64,000 bases of DNA, taken from positions 4,154,001-4,218,000 of the forward strand of contig NZ_CP099397.1 of the NCBI RefSeq assembly GCF_021495345.1, given 5' to 3'. Below, piece after piece: positions 23,992-33,183 of the stretch (within the stretch, counting starts at the first letter, position 1; every line of letters starts with the position of its first letter). The notes under the pieces are model-generated. The model was given only the letters and a program-made list of their open reading frames with translations, had not been told where the DNA came from and searched no databases. Both the position numbers and the translations under genes were made by a program. This DNA is from Pseudomonas hydrolytica. GTDB taxonomy: Bacteria; Pseudomonadota; Gammaproteobacteria; Pseudomonadales; Pseudomonadaceae.

Positions 23992-25332
23992 TTACAGGAT
24001 GCTCAGCGGGTACTCGATGATCAGGCGCACCTCGTCGAGGTCGTCGTCGAATGCCGTGGAGCGGTGAGTGGCGTGACGCAGACGCAGCGACAGGTCCTTG
24101 GCCGCGCCTTCCTGGAACACGTAGCGCGCTTCCAGATCGCGTTCCCAATGCTTCTCGTCGTCACCGGCCCAGCCGGCGAAGGCGCCATTCGGATCGGCCT
24201 TGGTGCCGTCGATGTCGTCGCCCTTGATGTAGCGCGCCATGAAGGTCAGGCCGGGAACGCCGTAGTGCTTCATGTTCAGGTCGTAGCGGATCTGCACCGA
24301 GCGCTCGTTGGGGGCGTTGAAGTCGGAGTACTGCACCGAGTTGGCCAGCCAGATGGAGTCGCCGCCGATGTAGTCGAAGAACTCGTCGCCACGCACCTTC
24401 TGATAGGCCAGGCTGAGCTTGTGCGCGCCGAAGCTGTAGGCACCCTTGAGCGACCAGGTCAGGGTGTCCAGCTCGCCGGCACGCGCCTCGCCCTCGTCGC
24501 GGGTCTTGTACGCCACCAGGTCGAAGTTCAGCGCCTGGCTATCGGCCAGCGGGATGTTGTAGTTCAGGTTGGCGAAGTACTGACGCCAGACGTCCTTGGC
24601 CTCGCTGGCATAGAACATCAGGCTCAGATCGTCATTGACCGCGTAGCTGAGGCCGGCGAAGTCGACGCTGCGCGCCTCCACCTCGGCGTATTCGCTGGTC
24701 ATGTCGTCATCGGAGTTGGTGGAGTTGCGGCGGTTGATCGAGGTGAAGTGGCCGGCCTCGAAGGACAGCGCGTCGAACTCGTTGCTGGAAATCTGGAAGC
24801 CGGTGGCGGTCTCCGGCAGCAGACGCGAATCGCCGGTGGCGAACACCGGTGCGGTCGGGCGCATCTCGCCGTACTTCAGCTCGGTGGAAGAGGCGCGCAT
24901 CTTCACCGCACCGCCGATCTGGCCGTAGCTGTCCGGCACCTCGGCATCGGCGGTGCGGTTGTTGCTGATCGGCAGCAGGCCGTTGCCCACGCGACCGCGG
25001 CCGGTATCGAGCTTGACGCCGCCATAGGCGAAGGCATCGGCGCCGACACCGACGGTACCCTGGGTGAAACCGGAGCTGAAGTTCAGTTGCGCACCGTGTG
25101 CCCACTCTTCGCGATAGCCATTACGCTCGTTGGCCGGCTTGGCGCGGTTGATGCCCTGGCTGTTGCTGCCGCCATGACGGTAGTCGCGGTTCATGTAGAA
25201 GTTGCGGTTGATCAGCTGCAGGCTGCTGTCCTCGATGAACCCCTTGGCTTCCTGCTGCTGACCAGCGACGGCAGCCTGCGAGGCCACGGCACCGATGGCC
25301 AGGGCGAGACAGCTGAGTTTGAGAATGTTCAT
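23992..25332 (-). CDS. OprD-family outer-membrane porin
   Basis: The product is 446 aa. A signal peptide (MNILKLSCLALAIGAVASQA) precedes the OprD-family start FIEDSSLQLINRNFYMNRDY (about residues 32-51). Repeated beta-strand patterns and a C-terminal strand ending RLIIEYPLSIL are present. OprD/OccD channels take up basic amino acids and small peptides. Here it lies between two cyanophycinase genes, so uptake of beta-Asp-Arg dipeptide is the natural proposal. The ribosome site is GGAG before ATG. Confidence 0.92.
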   Translation of the reverse strand: MNILKLSCLALAIGAVASQAAVAGQQQEAKGFIEDSSLQLINRNFYMNRDYRHGGSNSQGINRAKPANERNGYREEWAHGAQLNFSSGFTQGTVGVGADAFAYGGVKLDTGRGRVGNGLLPISNNRTADAEVPDSYGQIGGAVKMRASSTELKYGEMRPTAPVFATGDSRLLPETATGFQISSNEFDALSFEAGHFTSINRRNSTNSDDDMTSEYAEVEARSVDFAGLSYAVNDDLSLMFYASEAKDVWRQYFANLNYNIPLADSQALNFDLVAYKTRDEGEARAGELDTLTWSLKGAYSFGAHKLSLAYQKVRGDEFFDYIGGDSIWLANSVQYSDFNAPNERSVQIRYDLNMKHYGVPGLTFMARYIKGDDIDGTKADPNGAFAGWAGDDEKHWERDLEARYVFQEGAAKDLSLRLRHATHRSTAFDDDLDEVRLIIEYPLSIL

Positions 25333-25394
25333 GCCTTACTCCATTGGTTTTATTGGTATGGGTTGCCCGCAGTGCGGGCGGTGTTCGCAGCCGC

Positions 25395-25715
25395 TCAGGT
25401 GAACAGCTCGGGAACCAGATCGGCGGGGCATTCGCCGCGTTCGATGACGGCCTCGAGGCACAGCGAACTGTCCTCCAGCCAGCACACGAAGTAGCCGGCG
25501 CCGCGCCGGCGCTTGAGGCGAAACGGCCAGCGCCGCTCGCGCAGCTCGCTGCTCACCTCCAGCCGGCGCGGCAGACGAATCACCGAGAAGAAGCCGGCGC
25601 CGGTCTGCACCCGCTCCAGCACCCGCACGCTCGGTGCGGTCGCGGTCAGCGCCACCTGGGCGTTGCCCTGCAGCAGCTTGTGCAGGGCGAAGACTTCCAC
25701 TCGGTTCAATTGCAT
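25395..25715 (-). CDS. Uncharacterised 106-aa protein of the cyanophycin locus
   Basis: ATG at 25715 (MQLNRVEVFALHKLLQGNAQ) follows GGAG; the longer ATG at 25745 lacks a site. It is a soluble, basic, mixed alpha/beta protein with a very Arg-rich middle (RRLEVSSELRERRWPFRLKR, then RRGAGYFVCWLEDSSLC) and no signal peptide. The family is not recognised. Position between the SLH cyanophycinase and the porin, in the same direction, implies co-expression. It could be a small regulator or accessory factor; an adapter for basic ligand or nucleic acid is only a guess. Confidence 0.65.
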   Translation of the reverse strand: MQLNRVEVFALHKLLQGNAQVALTATAPSVRVLERVQTGAGFFSVIRLPRRLEVSSELRERRWPFRLKRRRGAGYFVCWLEDSSLCLEAVIERGECPADLVPELFT

Positions 25716-25745
25716 GGCTCGTTTCTCCGGCGCAGCCGTACCCAC

Positions 25746-25768
25746 CCCGCCTGAACGCTGCAGGCGGG
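25746..25768 (-). other. Intercistronic hairpin
   Basis: CCCGCCTG-AACGCTG-CAGGCGGG is a perfect 8-bp stem between the SLH cyanophycinase and the 106-aa gene. There is no T-run on the minus strand, so it is more likely a processing or attenuation structure than a terminator. Confidence 0.5.
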
Positions 25769-25793
25769 CTGGGGGTAGAGGTAGAAAAAGGCT

Positions 25794-27557
25794 CTAGAGG
25801 CCGATGATGCGCGCCAGGGTCTCGGCGACCTCGGCGCGCTTGACCGGCGCAGCGGGCTCGAAGCGTCCCTGGTTGGCGCTCAGCCAACCTTCGGCCACGG
25901 TCTGCGCGGCAGCCTCGGCGTTCGGCGCAGCGAGGCCGGCGACGTCCTGCAGCGCCACGGTCTTGTTCAGCGTGGTCCCGCTGAAGCGCTCGACCAGCGT
26001 CTTGCAGGCCAGCGCCCAGTCCGCGCGGCTGGCCGGCCGCTGGGCATCGAAGCGCTCGGCACCATCCATCCAGCCGTTGGAAACCACCACCTCGATATGC
26101 TCGCGCAGCGGATGCTCGGCCGGTACGTCGCTCAGCGTCGGCAGGGCCTTGAGGTTGGGCTCCGCAGCCAGGGTCATCTGCAGGGCATTGGCCAGCTCGC
26201 CGCGGGTGATCGGGCGCTCCGCCTCGAAGGCGCCCTCGGCGTTGAGGGTCATCAGGCCGCGGAAGGTCACCGCACGAATGGCGTCGCCGCGGCGGCCGTT
26301 GCCGGCATCACGCGGGGCGCCGGCGGCCGGCTCGCGCAGATCGGCGGTCACCGGACGGATGTCCAGGCGCACGCCGCTGACGCTGTAGTTGGTCTGCGAA
26401 TCGTGGAAGCGGCTGTGGGCGGCAAAGTCCGCACGCTTGCTGAACTCGAAGCGATAGCCGTAGTGGTAGCCGTTGGCCGGGTTGTAGCGGGTCATCAGCC
26501 CGAGCTGACGGCTCGCCGTGTTGTCGGCCAGGCCATAGAGCACCGCCCGGTTGATCGCCGACACGGCCGACAGGTCGGTGAGCAGGCGGTTGCCCACCAG
26601 GTACTCGTTGCCAGGCTCGATCGGCTGCTTGCCGGCATCCGGCCGGATCTCGCCCGAGGCCAGGTCGTAGCGATCGCCATGACCGAGCATGGCCAGGCGC
26701 ATGTCGTCGATGCGCGTGCCGTAGAGCCCGAAGCTCTTCTTCGCCGCGGCAGGGTCCATGATGGTCAGGTAGCCCTCGCCCAGTACCTCCAGCTCGCCAC
26801 TGGGCTTGATCCACATGGCGGTGTTGGTATCCAGACCGAAGCCCTTGCCCGGAGCCGGCTGCTCCAGCAGGTAGCTGGCCATGCGCGCCGCGCGCCCGCT
26901 GCTGGTTTCCTCGATCTTGTCGAAGTGCTGGTCGATCACGCCGGCCTTGAACAGGCCAGCGCCCCTGAGCAGGGCGGTGCCGCGTCGCCCCTCGGCAGTG
27001 GCCACGCCGAAATCCAGGGTATCCATGACCACCCCGTAGGCGGTGGGCATGCGCGCACCGAGGATGCTGGCCCCGGCGCTGGTACCGGCCACCACGCCGC
27101 CCTTGTCGTAGATCGCCTGCACGGCCTGCATGGCCAGCGACGGACTGCCGTCGGCGTTGAACAGCGCGCGGGCGATGCGCGCCTGATCACCGCCGACGAA
27201 CCACACCGCACTGGCCTCGCGCAGCGGCGCGACCACGGCAGGGTCGTTCATGGTGTCCTGATAGTTGTGGCGGTCGATGCCGACGATGCGGATGTGCTCG
27301 GCGGGCACGCCCAGGGCTTCCAGTTCGGCCTGAAAGCGCTTGCTGGAGCCCAGGCTGCCGCTGGCGGTGGGCATGATGGCGATGCGCGCCTGCTCGGCGC
27401 CGCCCGCCAGTTCGATGAGTTTCTCGTAGACCAGGCTGTTGCTGGCTCGCAGCATGCCGCCGACCGCGAGGAGATTGCCGTCGGCCAGTACCTGCTCGGC
27501 ACTGCCGCAGAGGATGAGCGCGGCGAGAAGGCCACGAAGGTTGCGCTGCTTGTTCAT
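25794..27557 (-). CDS. Secreted cyanophycinase with C-terminal S-layer-homology repeats
   Basis: The product is 587 aa. A signal peptide (residues 1-25, ending VLA-DG) leads into an S51 domain. This shows WFVGGDQARIARALF (119-133), the nucleophile elbow AGTSAGAS with probable Ser160, and IDQHFDKIEETSSGRAARM with His211. After about residue 420 come three ~55-residue S-layer-homology-like repeats (FEAERPITRGELANALQM; FDAQRPASRADWALACK; FEPAAPVKRAEVAETLARII). These would attach the enzyme to the cell surface or polymer. It heads the minus-strand arm. The ribosome site is weak. The cyanophycinase call rests on motifs and on the neighbouring CphZ. Confidence 0.82.
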   Translation of the reverse strand: MNKQRNLRGLLAALILCGSAEQVLADGNLLAVGGMLRASNSLVYEKLIELAGGAEQARIAIMPTASGSLGSSKRFQAELEALGVPAEHIRIVGIDRHNYQDTMNDPAVVAPLREASAVWFVGGDQARIARALFNADGSPSLAMQAVQAIYDKGGVVAGTSAGASILGARMPTAYGVVMDTLDFGVATAEGRRGTALLRGAGLFKAGVIDQHFDKIEETSSGRAARMASYLLEQPAPGKGFGLDTNTAMWIKPSGELEVLGEGYLTIMDPAAAKKSFGLYGTRIDDMRLAMLGHGDRYDLASGEIRPDAGKQPIEPGNEYLVGNRLLTDLSAVSAINRAVLYGLADNTASRQLGLMTRYNPANGYHYGYRFEFSKRADFAAHSRFHDSQTNYSVSGVRLDIRPVTADLREPAAGAPRDAGNGRRGDAIRAVTFRGLMTLNAEGAFEAERPITRGELANALQMTLAAEPNLKALPTLSDVPAEHPLREHIEVVVSNGWMDGAERFDAQRPASRADWALACKTLVERFSGTTLNKTVALQDVAGLAAPNAEAAAQTVAEGWLSANQGRFEPAAPVKRAEVAETLARIIGL

Positions 27558-27675
27558 TGTTATTGCTCTTATTAGAAGTCGAAAGCGGTGTGCCCTGCTC
27601 GCCGGCCAACTGAAACGGGGTGACAGCAGGCGCAGCGGGATGAAATGTTTTTTTCACTATCGAGCCACGTGAAAA

Positions 27676-27704
27676 TTTATATACCAGGCATAATCGAGGC
27701 ACAA
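27676..27704 (-). promoter_or_regulatory. Sigma70-type promoter for the minus-strand cyanophycinase arm
   Basis: On the minus strand TTGTGC (27704-27699) is followed after 17 bases by TATAAA (27681-27676), giving a start near 27669. TTTTCACGTG overlaps the predicted start, and a TGAAA-N6-TTTCA inverted repeat lies at 27641-27656 in the leader; both could be operator elements. Confidence 0.55.
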
Positions 27705-27720
27705 GCACCTCAAGCCAGGT

Positions 27721-27765
27721 TTGACAGAAATATTTCTTAAACGTAGATTCGTGAAAAAAAACACG
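27721..27765 (+). promoter_or_regulatory. Sigma70 promoter with spacer palindrome for the transporter arm
   Basis: TTGACA (27721-27726), 17 bases, TAGATT (27744-27749) is a near-ideal promoter. The perfect palindrome GAAATATTTC (27728-27737) sits in the spacer, and CGTG-A8-CACG (27750-27765) covers the start site. That is an ideal arrangement for repression, presumably by the RpiR protein at 32155. The 376-bp gap is strikingly AT-rich here. The leader to ATG 27934 is about 175 nt, with no other clear feature. Confidence 0.6.
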
Positions 27766-27933
27766 TCAAAGGTATTCATGCATCTGCCCGGGCGTTCTAC
27801 CCCATCGCCCACCGGTCAAGGCTCACAAGGCCTTGCCGGCGCCGCCTGGCAACAGTCGGCGTAACGTTCAACCAGCCGCCGCCTGTCGCGACGGAAGCTG
27901 TCTCAACCAACCGCCATCCACTGGAGTAACAAG

Positions 27934-28710
27934 ATGAACAAGATCGCTCTATTCGGCGCCCTGGCGCTGTCCACCTTCGGCACCTTCGCCGTCGCCGCCG
28001 AGCCGGCGCTGCGCATCGGTATCGAAGCGGCCTACCCGCCCTTCGCGTTCAAGACCGCCGACGGCAAGATCGCCGGCTTCGACTACGACATCGGCAACGA
28101 GCTGTGCGCGCAGATGCAGGTCAAATGCCAGTGGGTCGAGCAGGAGTTCGACGGTCTGATTCCCTCGCTCAAGGTGCGCAAGGTCGACGCCGTGCTGTCC
28201 TCCATGTCCATCACCGAAGACCGCCTGAAGTCGGTGGACTTCTCCAAGAAGTACTACCACACCCCCGGCAAGCTGGTGATGAAGGAAGACAGCCAGATCC
28301 AGGACCCGAGCGTCGACCTCAAGGACAAGAAGGTCGCCGTGCAGCGCGCCTCCACCTACGATCGCTACGCCACCGCCGAACTGACCCCGGCCGGCGTCAA
28401 CGTGGTGCGCTACGGTTCCAACAACGAAGCCTTCCTCGACCTGCTGGCAGGCCGTGTGGACGCGGTGCTGGCCGATGTGGTGAACATTGACGAGGGCTTC
28501 CTGAAAACCGACGGCGGCAAGGGTTTCGCCCTGGTCGGCCCGGACTTCAATGACCCGCGCTACTTCGGTCGCGGCGCCGGCATCGCCGTGCGCAAGGGCG
28601 ATGCCGCCACCGCCGAGAAGCTCAACGCCGCCATCGACGCCATCCGCAGCAACGGCAAGTACGCCGAGGTACAAGCCAAGTACTTCGACTACGACATCTA
28701 CGGCCGCTAA
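27934..28710 (+). CDS. Basic amino-acid/dipeptide binding protein (AotJ-like)
   Basis: The product is 258 aa, with signal peptide MNKIALFGALALSTFGTFAVA. The mature lysine/arginine/ornithine-binding fold starts LRIGIEAAYPPFAFKTADGK, with IAGFDYDIGNELCAQM and the RLKSVDFSKKYYHTP motif. It is the receptor of the ABC importer encoded by the next genes, delivering substrate from periplasm to membrane. GGAGT ribosome site. Order and content match aotJQMOP of P. aeruginosa, whose transporter is reported to use beta-Asp-Arg as well as Arg/Orn. Confidence 0.9.
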   Translation: MNKIALFGALALSTFGTFAVAAEPALRIGIEAAYPPFAFKTADGKIAGFDYDIGNELCAQMQVKCQWVEQEFDGLIPSLKVRKVDAVLSSMSITEDRLKSVDFSKKYYHTPGKLVMKEDSQIQDPSVDLKDKKVAVQRASTYDRYATAELTPAGVNVVRYGSNNEAFLDLLAGRVDAVLADVVNIDEGFLKTDGGKGFALVGPDFNDPRYFGRGAGIAVRKGDAATAEKLNAAIDAIRSNGKYAEVQAKYFDYDIYGR

Positions 28711-28775
28711 TCCGCCGCTCTCACCGGCGCCCGCCTCGGGCGCCGGCTTTCCTGCGCTCCACGAGGTTTCCCACC

Positions 28776-29465
28776 ATGCTGCAAGGCTACGGCCCGATCA
28801 TTGTCGAGGGCGCCTGGCTGACCCTGACCCTGGCTCTGTGTTCCATGGCGCTGGCCATCCTGCTCGGCCTCACCGGCGCGGCGCTGCGCCTCTCGCCACT
28901 GCGCTGGCTGGCCAATCTGGGCGACGCCTACGCCACGCTGATCCGGGGCATTCCCGACCTGGTGCTGATTCTGCTGATCTTCTACGGCGGTCAGGACCTG
29001 GTGAACCGCATCGCGCCCAGTCTGGGCTACACCGCCTACATCGACATCAACCCCTTCGTCGCCGGCGTGTTCACCATGGGCTTCATCTTCGGCGCCTACC
29101 TGTCGGAGACCTTCCGCGGCGCCTTCATGGCCATCGCGAAAGGTCAAGCGGAGGCTGGTGCGGCGTACGGCATGAGCAGCGCCCAGGTGTTCTTTCGCAT
29201 CCTGGTGCCACAGATGATCCGCTTCGCCATTCCCGGCTTCACCAACAACTGGCTGGTGCTGACCAAGGCCACCGCGCTGATCTCGGTGGTCGGCCTGCAG
29301 GACATGATGTTCAAGGCCAAGAACGCCGCCGATGCCACCCGTGAACCCTTCACGTTCTACCTCGCCGTCGCCGCCCTCTACCTGCTGCTGACCAGCGTTT
29401 CGCTGCTGGCGCTCAGGGCCGTCGAACGACGCTATTCGGTCGGCACCCGCCTGGCCGAACTCTGA
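28776..29465 (+). CDS. ABC permease, polar amino-acid type (AotQ-like)
   Basis: The product is 229 aa with about five membrane helices. It is a HisM/HisQ-family inner-membrane permease carrying the EAA loop AEAGAAYGMSSAQVFFRILV (about residues 126-145) that contacts the ATPase. It follows the binding-protein gene by 65 bases and precedes its partner permease by 11. With that partner it forms the heterodimeric channel. Confidence 0.92.
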   Translation: MLQGYGPIIVEGAWLTLTLALCSMALAILLGLTGAALRLSPLRWLANLGDAYATLIRGIPDLVLILLIFYGGQDLVNRIAPSLGYTAYIDINPFVAGVFTMGFIFGAYLSETFRGAFMAIAKGQAEAGAAYGMSSAQVFFRILVPQMIRFAIPGFTNNWLVLTKATALISVVGLQDMMFKAKNAADATREPFTFYLAVAALYLLLTSVSLLALRAVERRYSVGTRLAEL

Positions 29466-29476
29466 AGGACTGCCCC

Positions 29477-30172
29477 ATGCTCGACTTCAACCTGATCCTC
29501 TCCAGCCTGCCGCTGTATGCCAGCGGCCTGCTGGTCACCTTCGAGCTGCTGCTGATCGCCCTCGCCCTGGGCCTGCTGCTGGCTCTGCCGCTGGCCCTGA
29601 TGCGGGTATCGCGCTCGCCGCTGGTGAACTTCCCGGCCTGGCTCTATACCTATGTGATTCGCGGCACGCCGATGCTGGTGCAGCTGTTTCTGCTCTACTA
29701 CGGCCTGGCCCAGTTCGACGTCATCCGCGACAGCTTCATGTGGCCGTACTTTTCCAGCGCCACCTTCTGCGCCTGCCTGGCCTTCGCCATCAACACCAGC
29801 GCCTACACGGCGGAGATTCTGGCCGGCAGCCTCAAGGCCACACCGCCCGGCGAGATCGAGGCGGCCAGGGCCATGGGCATGTCGCGCGCTCAGCTCTACC
29901 GGCGCATCCTGCTGCCTTCGGCCATGCGCCGCGCGCTGCCGCAATACAGCAACGAGGTGATCATGATGCTGCACACCACCTCGCTGGCCTCGCTGGTGAC
30001 GCTCATCGACCTCACCGGCGCAGCCCGCACCATCAGCTCGCAGTACTACATGCCGTTCGAAGCCTTCATCACCGCCGGCCTGTTCTATCTGGTGCTGACG
30101 GTGGGCCTGGTGCGTCTGTTCAAATACGCCGAACTGCGCTGGCTGGCCCACCTGACCCCACGCAAGCATTAA
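29477..30172 (+). CDS. ABC permease, polar amino-acid type (AotM-like)
   Basis: The product is 231 aa, the second permease of the pair. Hydrophobic segments alternate with short loops; YVIRGTPMLVQLFLLYYGLA (about residues 56-75) and the EAA loop EIEAARAMGMSRAQLYRRIL are characteristic of the HisM group. The ATG follows GAAGGA. It is co-transcribed with the hydrolase gene 12 bases downstream. Confidence 0.92.
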   Translation: MLDFNLILSSLPLYASGLLVTFELLLIALALGLLLALPLALMRVSRSPLVNFPAWLYTYVIRGTPMLVQLFLLYYGLAQFDVIRDSFMWPYFSSATFCACLAFAINTSAYTAEILAGSLKATPPGEIEAARAMGMSRAQLYRRILLPSAMRRALPQYSNEVIMMLHTTSLASLVTLIDLTGAARTISSQYYMPFEAFITAGLFYLVLTVGLVRLFKYAELRWLAHLTPRKH

Positions 30173-30184
30173 CAAGGAAGCCCT

Positions 30185-31297
30185 ATGCAACGTATCGACC
30201 ACCCACTGCCCTGGAGCCCGACCGGAACCAGCCGTCACCTCAGCGTGCTGCGTTACGGCAGCGGCCCGTGCAAGGCCTACATCCAGGCCAGCCTGCATGC
30301 CGACGAGCTGCCGGGCATGCGCGTGGCGGTGGAGCTCAGGCGTCGCCTGCAGCAGCTGGAAAGCGCCGGACGCCTGACCGGCGTGATCGAGCTGGTACCG
30401 GTGGCCAACCCCATCGGCCTGAGCCAGCTGTTCCAGGCGGCGGTCCAGGGCCGCTTCGAATTCGCCAGCGGCAGAAACTTCAATCGCGACTTCGTCGATC
30501 TGGCCGCCGCGGTCGCCGCGCATGTGGAAGGCCACCTGGGCAGCGACGGGCCGAGCAACGTACGCCTGATTCGCCGCGCCATGATCGAGGCGCTGGACGC
30601 CCTGCCCGCGCCGGCCTCGGAGCTGGAAGGCATGCAGCGTCTGCTGCTGCGTCACGCCTGCGATGCCGACGTCGTGCTCGACCTGCACTGCGACTTCGAG
30701 GCCGCGGTGCACCTGTACAGCGCGCCGCAGCACTGGCAGGCGCTGCGCCCTCTGGCGGCGCGCCTGCAGGCCGGTGCGGTGCTGCTGGCCGAGGATTCCG
30801 GCGGCAGCTCGTTCGACGAGGCCTGCGCCATGCCCTGGCAGCGCCTGCGCCAGCGTTTTCCCGAAGCCGAAATTCCCCTGGCCTGCCTGGCCACCACCGT
30901 GGAGCTGGGCGGCATGGCCGACACCGAAGCCGAACGCGCGGTAGCCAGCGCCGAGGCGATTCTGGCCTTCCTCGCCGAGCAGGGACTGATCGCCGGCGAC
31001 TGGCCGGCAGCGCCGGAACGCTGCTGCGAGGCCACGCCCTTTGCCGGCGCGCAGTACGCCCTCGCCCCGCATCCGGGCGTGGTCAGCTTCTTCAAGCAGC
31101 CGGGCGAGTGGGTCGAACGCGGCGAGGCGCTGTTCGAGGTGATCGACCCCTTGAGCGAGCAGCACAGCATCGTCCGCGCCGAAACCTGCGGCGTGCTCTA
31201 TGCCCGCGAGCGCATGCGCTTCGCCCGCCCCGGCCTGTGGCTGGCCAAGGTCGCCGGGGCAACGCCCATTCGCCAGGGTCGCCTGCTCAGCGACTGA
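30185..31297 (+). CDS. cphZ: Cyanophycin dipeptide (beta-Asp-Arg) hydrolase, CphZ/AotO family (M14-like)
   Basis: The product is 370 aa of the succinylglutamate desuccinylase/aspartoacylase-like M14 group. Zinc ligands are visible as His38 and Glu41 in SLHADELPGM and His168 in VVLDLHCDF. The substrate-site motif GRNFNRDF (97-103) and probable catalytic Glu240 in TTVELGG follow, then a C-terminal beta domain (about 290-370). AotO of P. aeruginosa, in the same place inside aotJQMOP, has been shown in published work to be CphZ, splitting beta-Asp-Arg to Asp and Arg in the cytoplasm. No signal peptide agrees. AAGGA ribosome site. Annotation as succinylglutamate desuccinylase would be the common mistake. 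Confidence 0.85.
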   Translation: MQRIDHPLPWSPTGTSRHLSVLRYGSGPCKAYIQASLHADELPGMRVAVELRRRLQQLESAGRLTGVIELVPVANPIGLSQLFQAAVQGRFEFASGRNFNRDFVDLAAAVAAHVEGHLGSDGPSNVRLIRRAMIEALDALPAPASELEGMQRLLLRHACDADVVLDLHCDFEAAVHLYSAPQHWQALRPLAARLQAGAVLLAEDSGGSSFDEACAMPWQRLRQRFPEAEIPLACLATTVELGGMADTEAERAVASAEAILAFLAEQGLIAGDWPAAPERCCEATPFAGAQYALAPHPGVVSFFKQPGEWVERGEALFEVIDPLSEQHSIVRAETCGVLYARERMRFARPGLWLAKVAGATPIRQGRLLSD

Positions 31298-31321
31298 TTC
31301 ATGCCTTAAGAGAACAACAAC

Positions 31322-32086
<765 letters not shown>

Positions 32087-32154
32087 GCGAAACAGCGCAC
32101 GGCGGGCGGCTTCGGATACACTGCGCGCCATCGCCAGACCGGATCAGCCCAGCC

Positions 32155-33084
32155 ATGCCGAGCAGCTCGTCGTCTTCCGCCACCGTTTACAGCGCCCCCA
32201 TCCTGCGCAAGCTGGCCGAGGTCGCGCCACAGCTGCAGCCCTCGCTGCGCAAGGTGGCCGACTTCATCCTGCGCCATCCGCTGAAGGCCGCAACCCTGAC
32301 CATCGAAGAGCTGGCGCAGGCCACGCACACCTCGCCGGCGGCGGTCAATCGCCTGGCCAAGGCCATGGAGCTGCGCGGCTACATCAGCCTGAAGGCCGAG
32401 CTGGTCGCCACCCTGCAGGACATGGTGTCGCCGGTGGACAAGCTGCGCGACGAGCTGGCGCAGCGCCCGGACGGGGCCTTCGGCCTGCACGAACAGCTGC
32501 AGATCGCCAGCAGCAATCTCGGTGCGGCGGCCAGCAACAATGACGCCGCCGTGTTCGAGGCGGTGATCGGACGCCTGCTCGGGGCGCGCCGCATCTACAT
32601 TCTCGGCTTCGGCAACAGCGCCTACATGGCCGGCCTGGCTGCGGCCAACCTGGTGCCCTTCTGCGATGACGCCACCGCCATCAGCATGGAAGGCGGCAAC
32701 GAAAACGCCGCCTACCGCCTGGCCGCCATCACCGAGCGCGACGTGCTGCTGACCATCTCCCTGCCGCGCTATTCGCTGGACACCCTGCAGCTGGCGCGTT
32801 TTGCCCGCGAACGCGGCGCCTGCGTGCTGGCCATCACCGACTCGCCCGCCTCGCCGCTGGTGGAGATCGCCGAGTACAGCCTGTTCGCCCCCGCCGAACA
32901 CCCGGTGCTGATCAGCTCCAATGCCGCCGTGCTGGCCCTGATCGAAGCCCTGGTGGCAGGTGTCATGGCGCGCAACAAGGAGGCGGTGAGCCTGGCTCAG
33001 GAACTGACCGAGAGCGTCATGGCCTACCTGCACGTCCCGGGCACCGAGCGCGCGCCGCGTCGCCCACGCAAACGCCGCCCCTGA
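32155..33084 (+). CDS. RpiR-family transcriptional regulator
   Basis: The product is 309 aa from the ATG at 32155. An N-terminal RpiR HTH (residues about 10-85, VADFILRHPLKAATLTIEEL then THTSPAAVNRLAKAMELRGY) is followed by a SIS domain (about 125-260, ARRIYILGFGNSAYMAG). SIS domains usually bind phosphosugars but some RpiR proteins sense other ligands. In P. aeruginosa the aot operon ends with argR (AraC type); here RpiR takes that position. It is the obvious local repressor or activator of both divergent arms of the cyanophycin locus (inference). Confidence 0.87.
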   Translation: MPSSSSSSATVYSAPILRKLAEVAPQLQPSLRKVADFILRHPLKAATLTIEELAQATHTSPAAVNRLAKAMELRGYISLKAELVATLQDMVSPVDKLRDELAQRPDGAFGLHEQLQIASSNLGAAASNNDAAVFEAVIGRLLGARRIYILGFGNSAYMAGLAAANLVPFCDDATAISMEGGNENAAYRLAAITERDVLLTISLPRYSLDTLQLARFARERGACVLAITDSPASPLVEIAEYSLFAPAEHPVLISSNAAVLALIEALVAGVMARNKEAVSLAQELTESVMAYLHVPGTERAPRRPRKRRP

Positions 33085-33183
33085 GCCGCGCCGCACCGCC
33101 AGTCGAATCGCAGACAGCGGCACGGGCTTGCAGCGCCGCCACACGGATGCCAGCCTGGACGGGCCAGATGCCGGAGCGCTGCG

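Noticed and set aside
30185..31297. Annotation of the M14 protein as succinylglutamate desuccinylase AstE
   Set aside because: Its place inside an aot-like operon next to cyanophycinase genes, and the absence of other ast genes, favour CphZ/AotO.
33117..33132. Sigma54-like GGCACG...TTGCA before the PhyH gene
   Set aside because: The GG to GC distance is nine bases rather than ten, so it does not meet the strict spacing.
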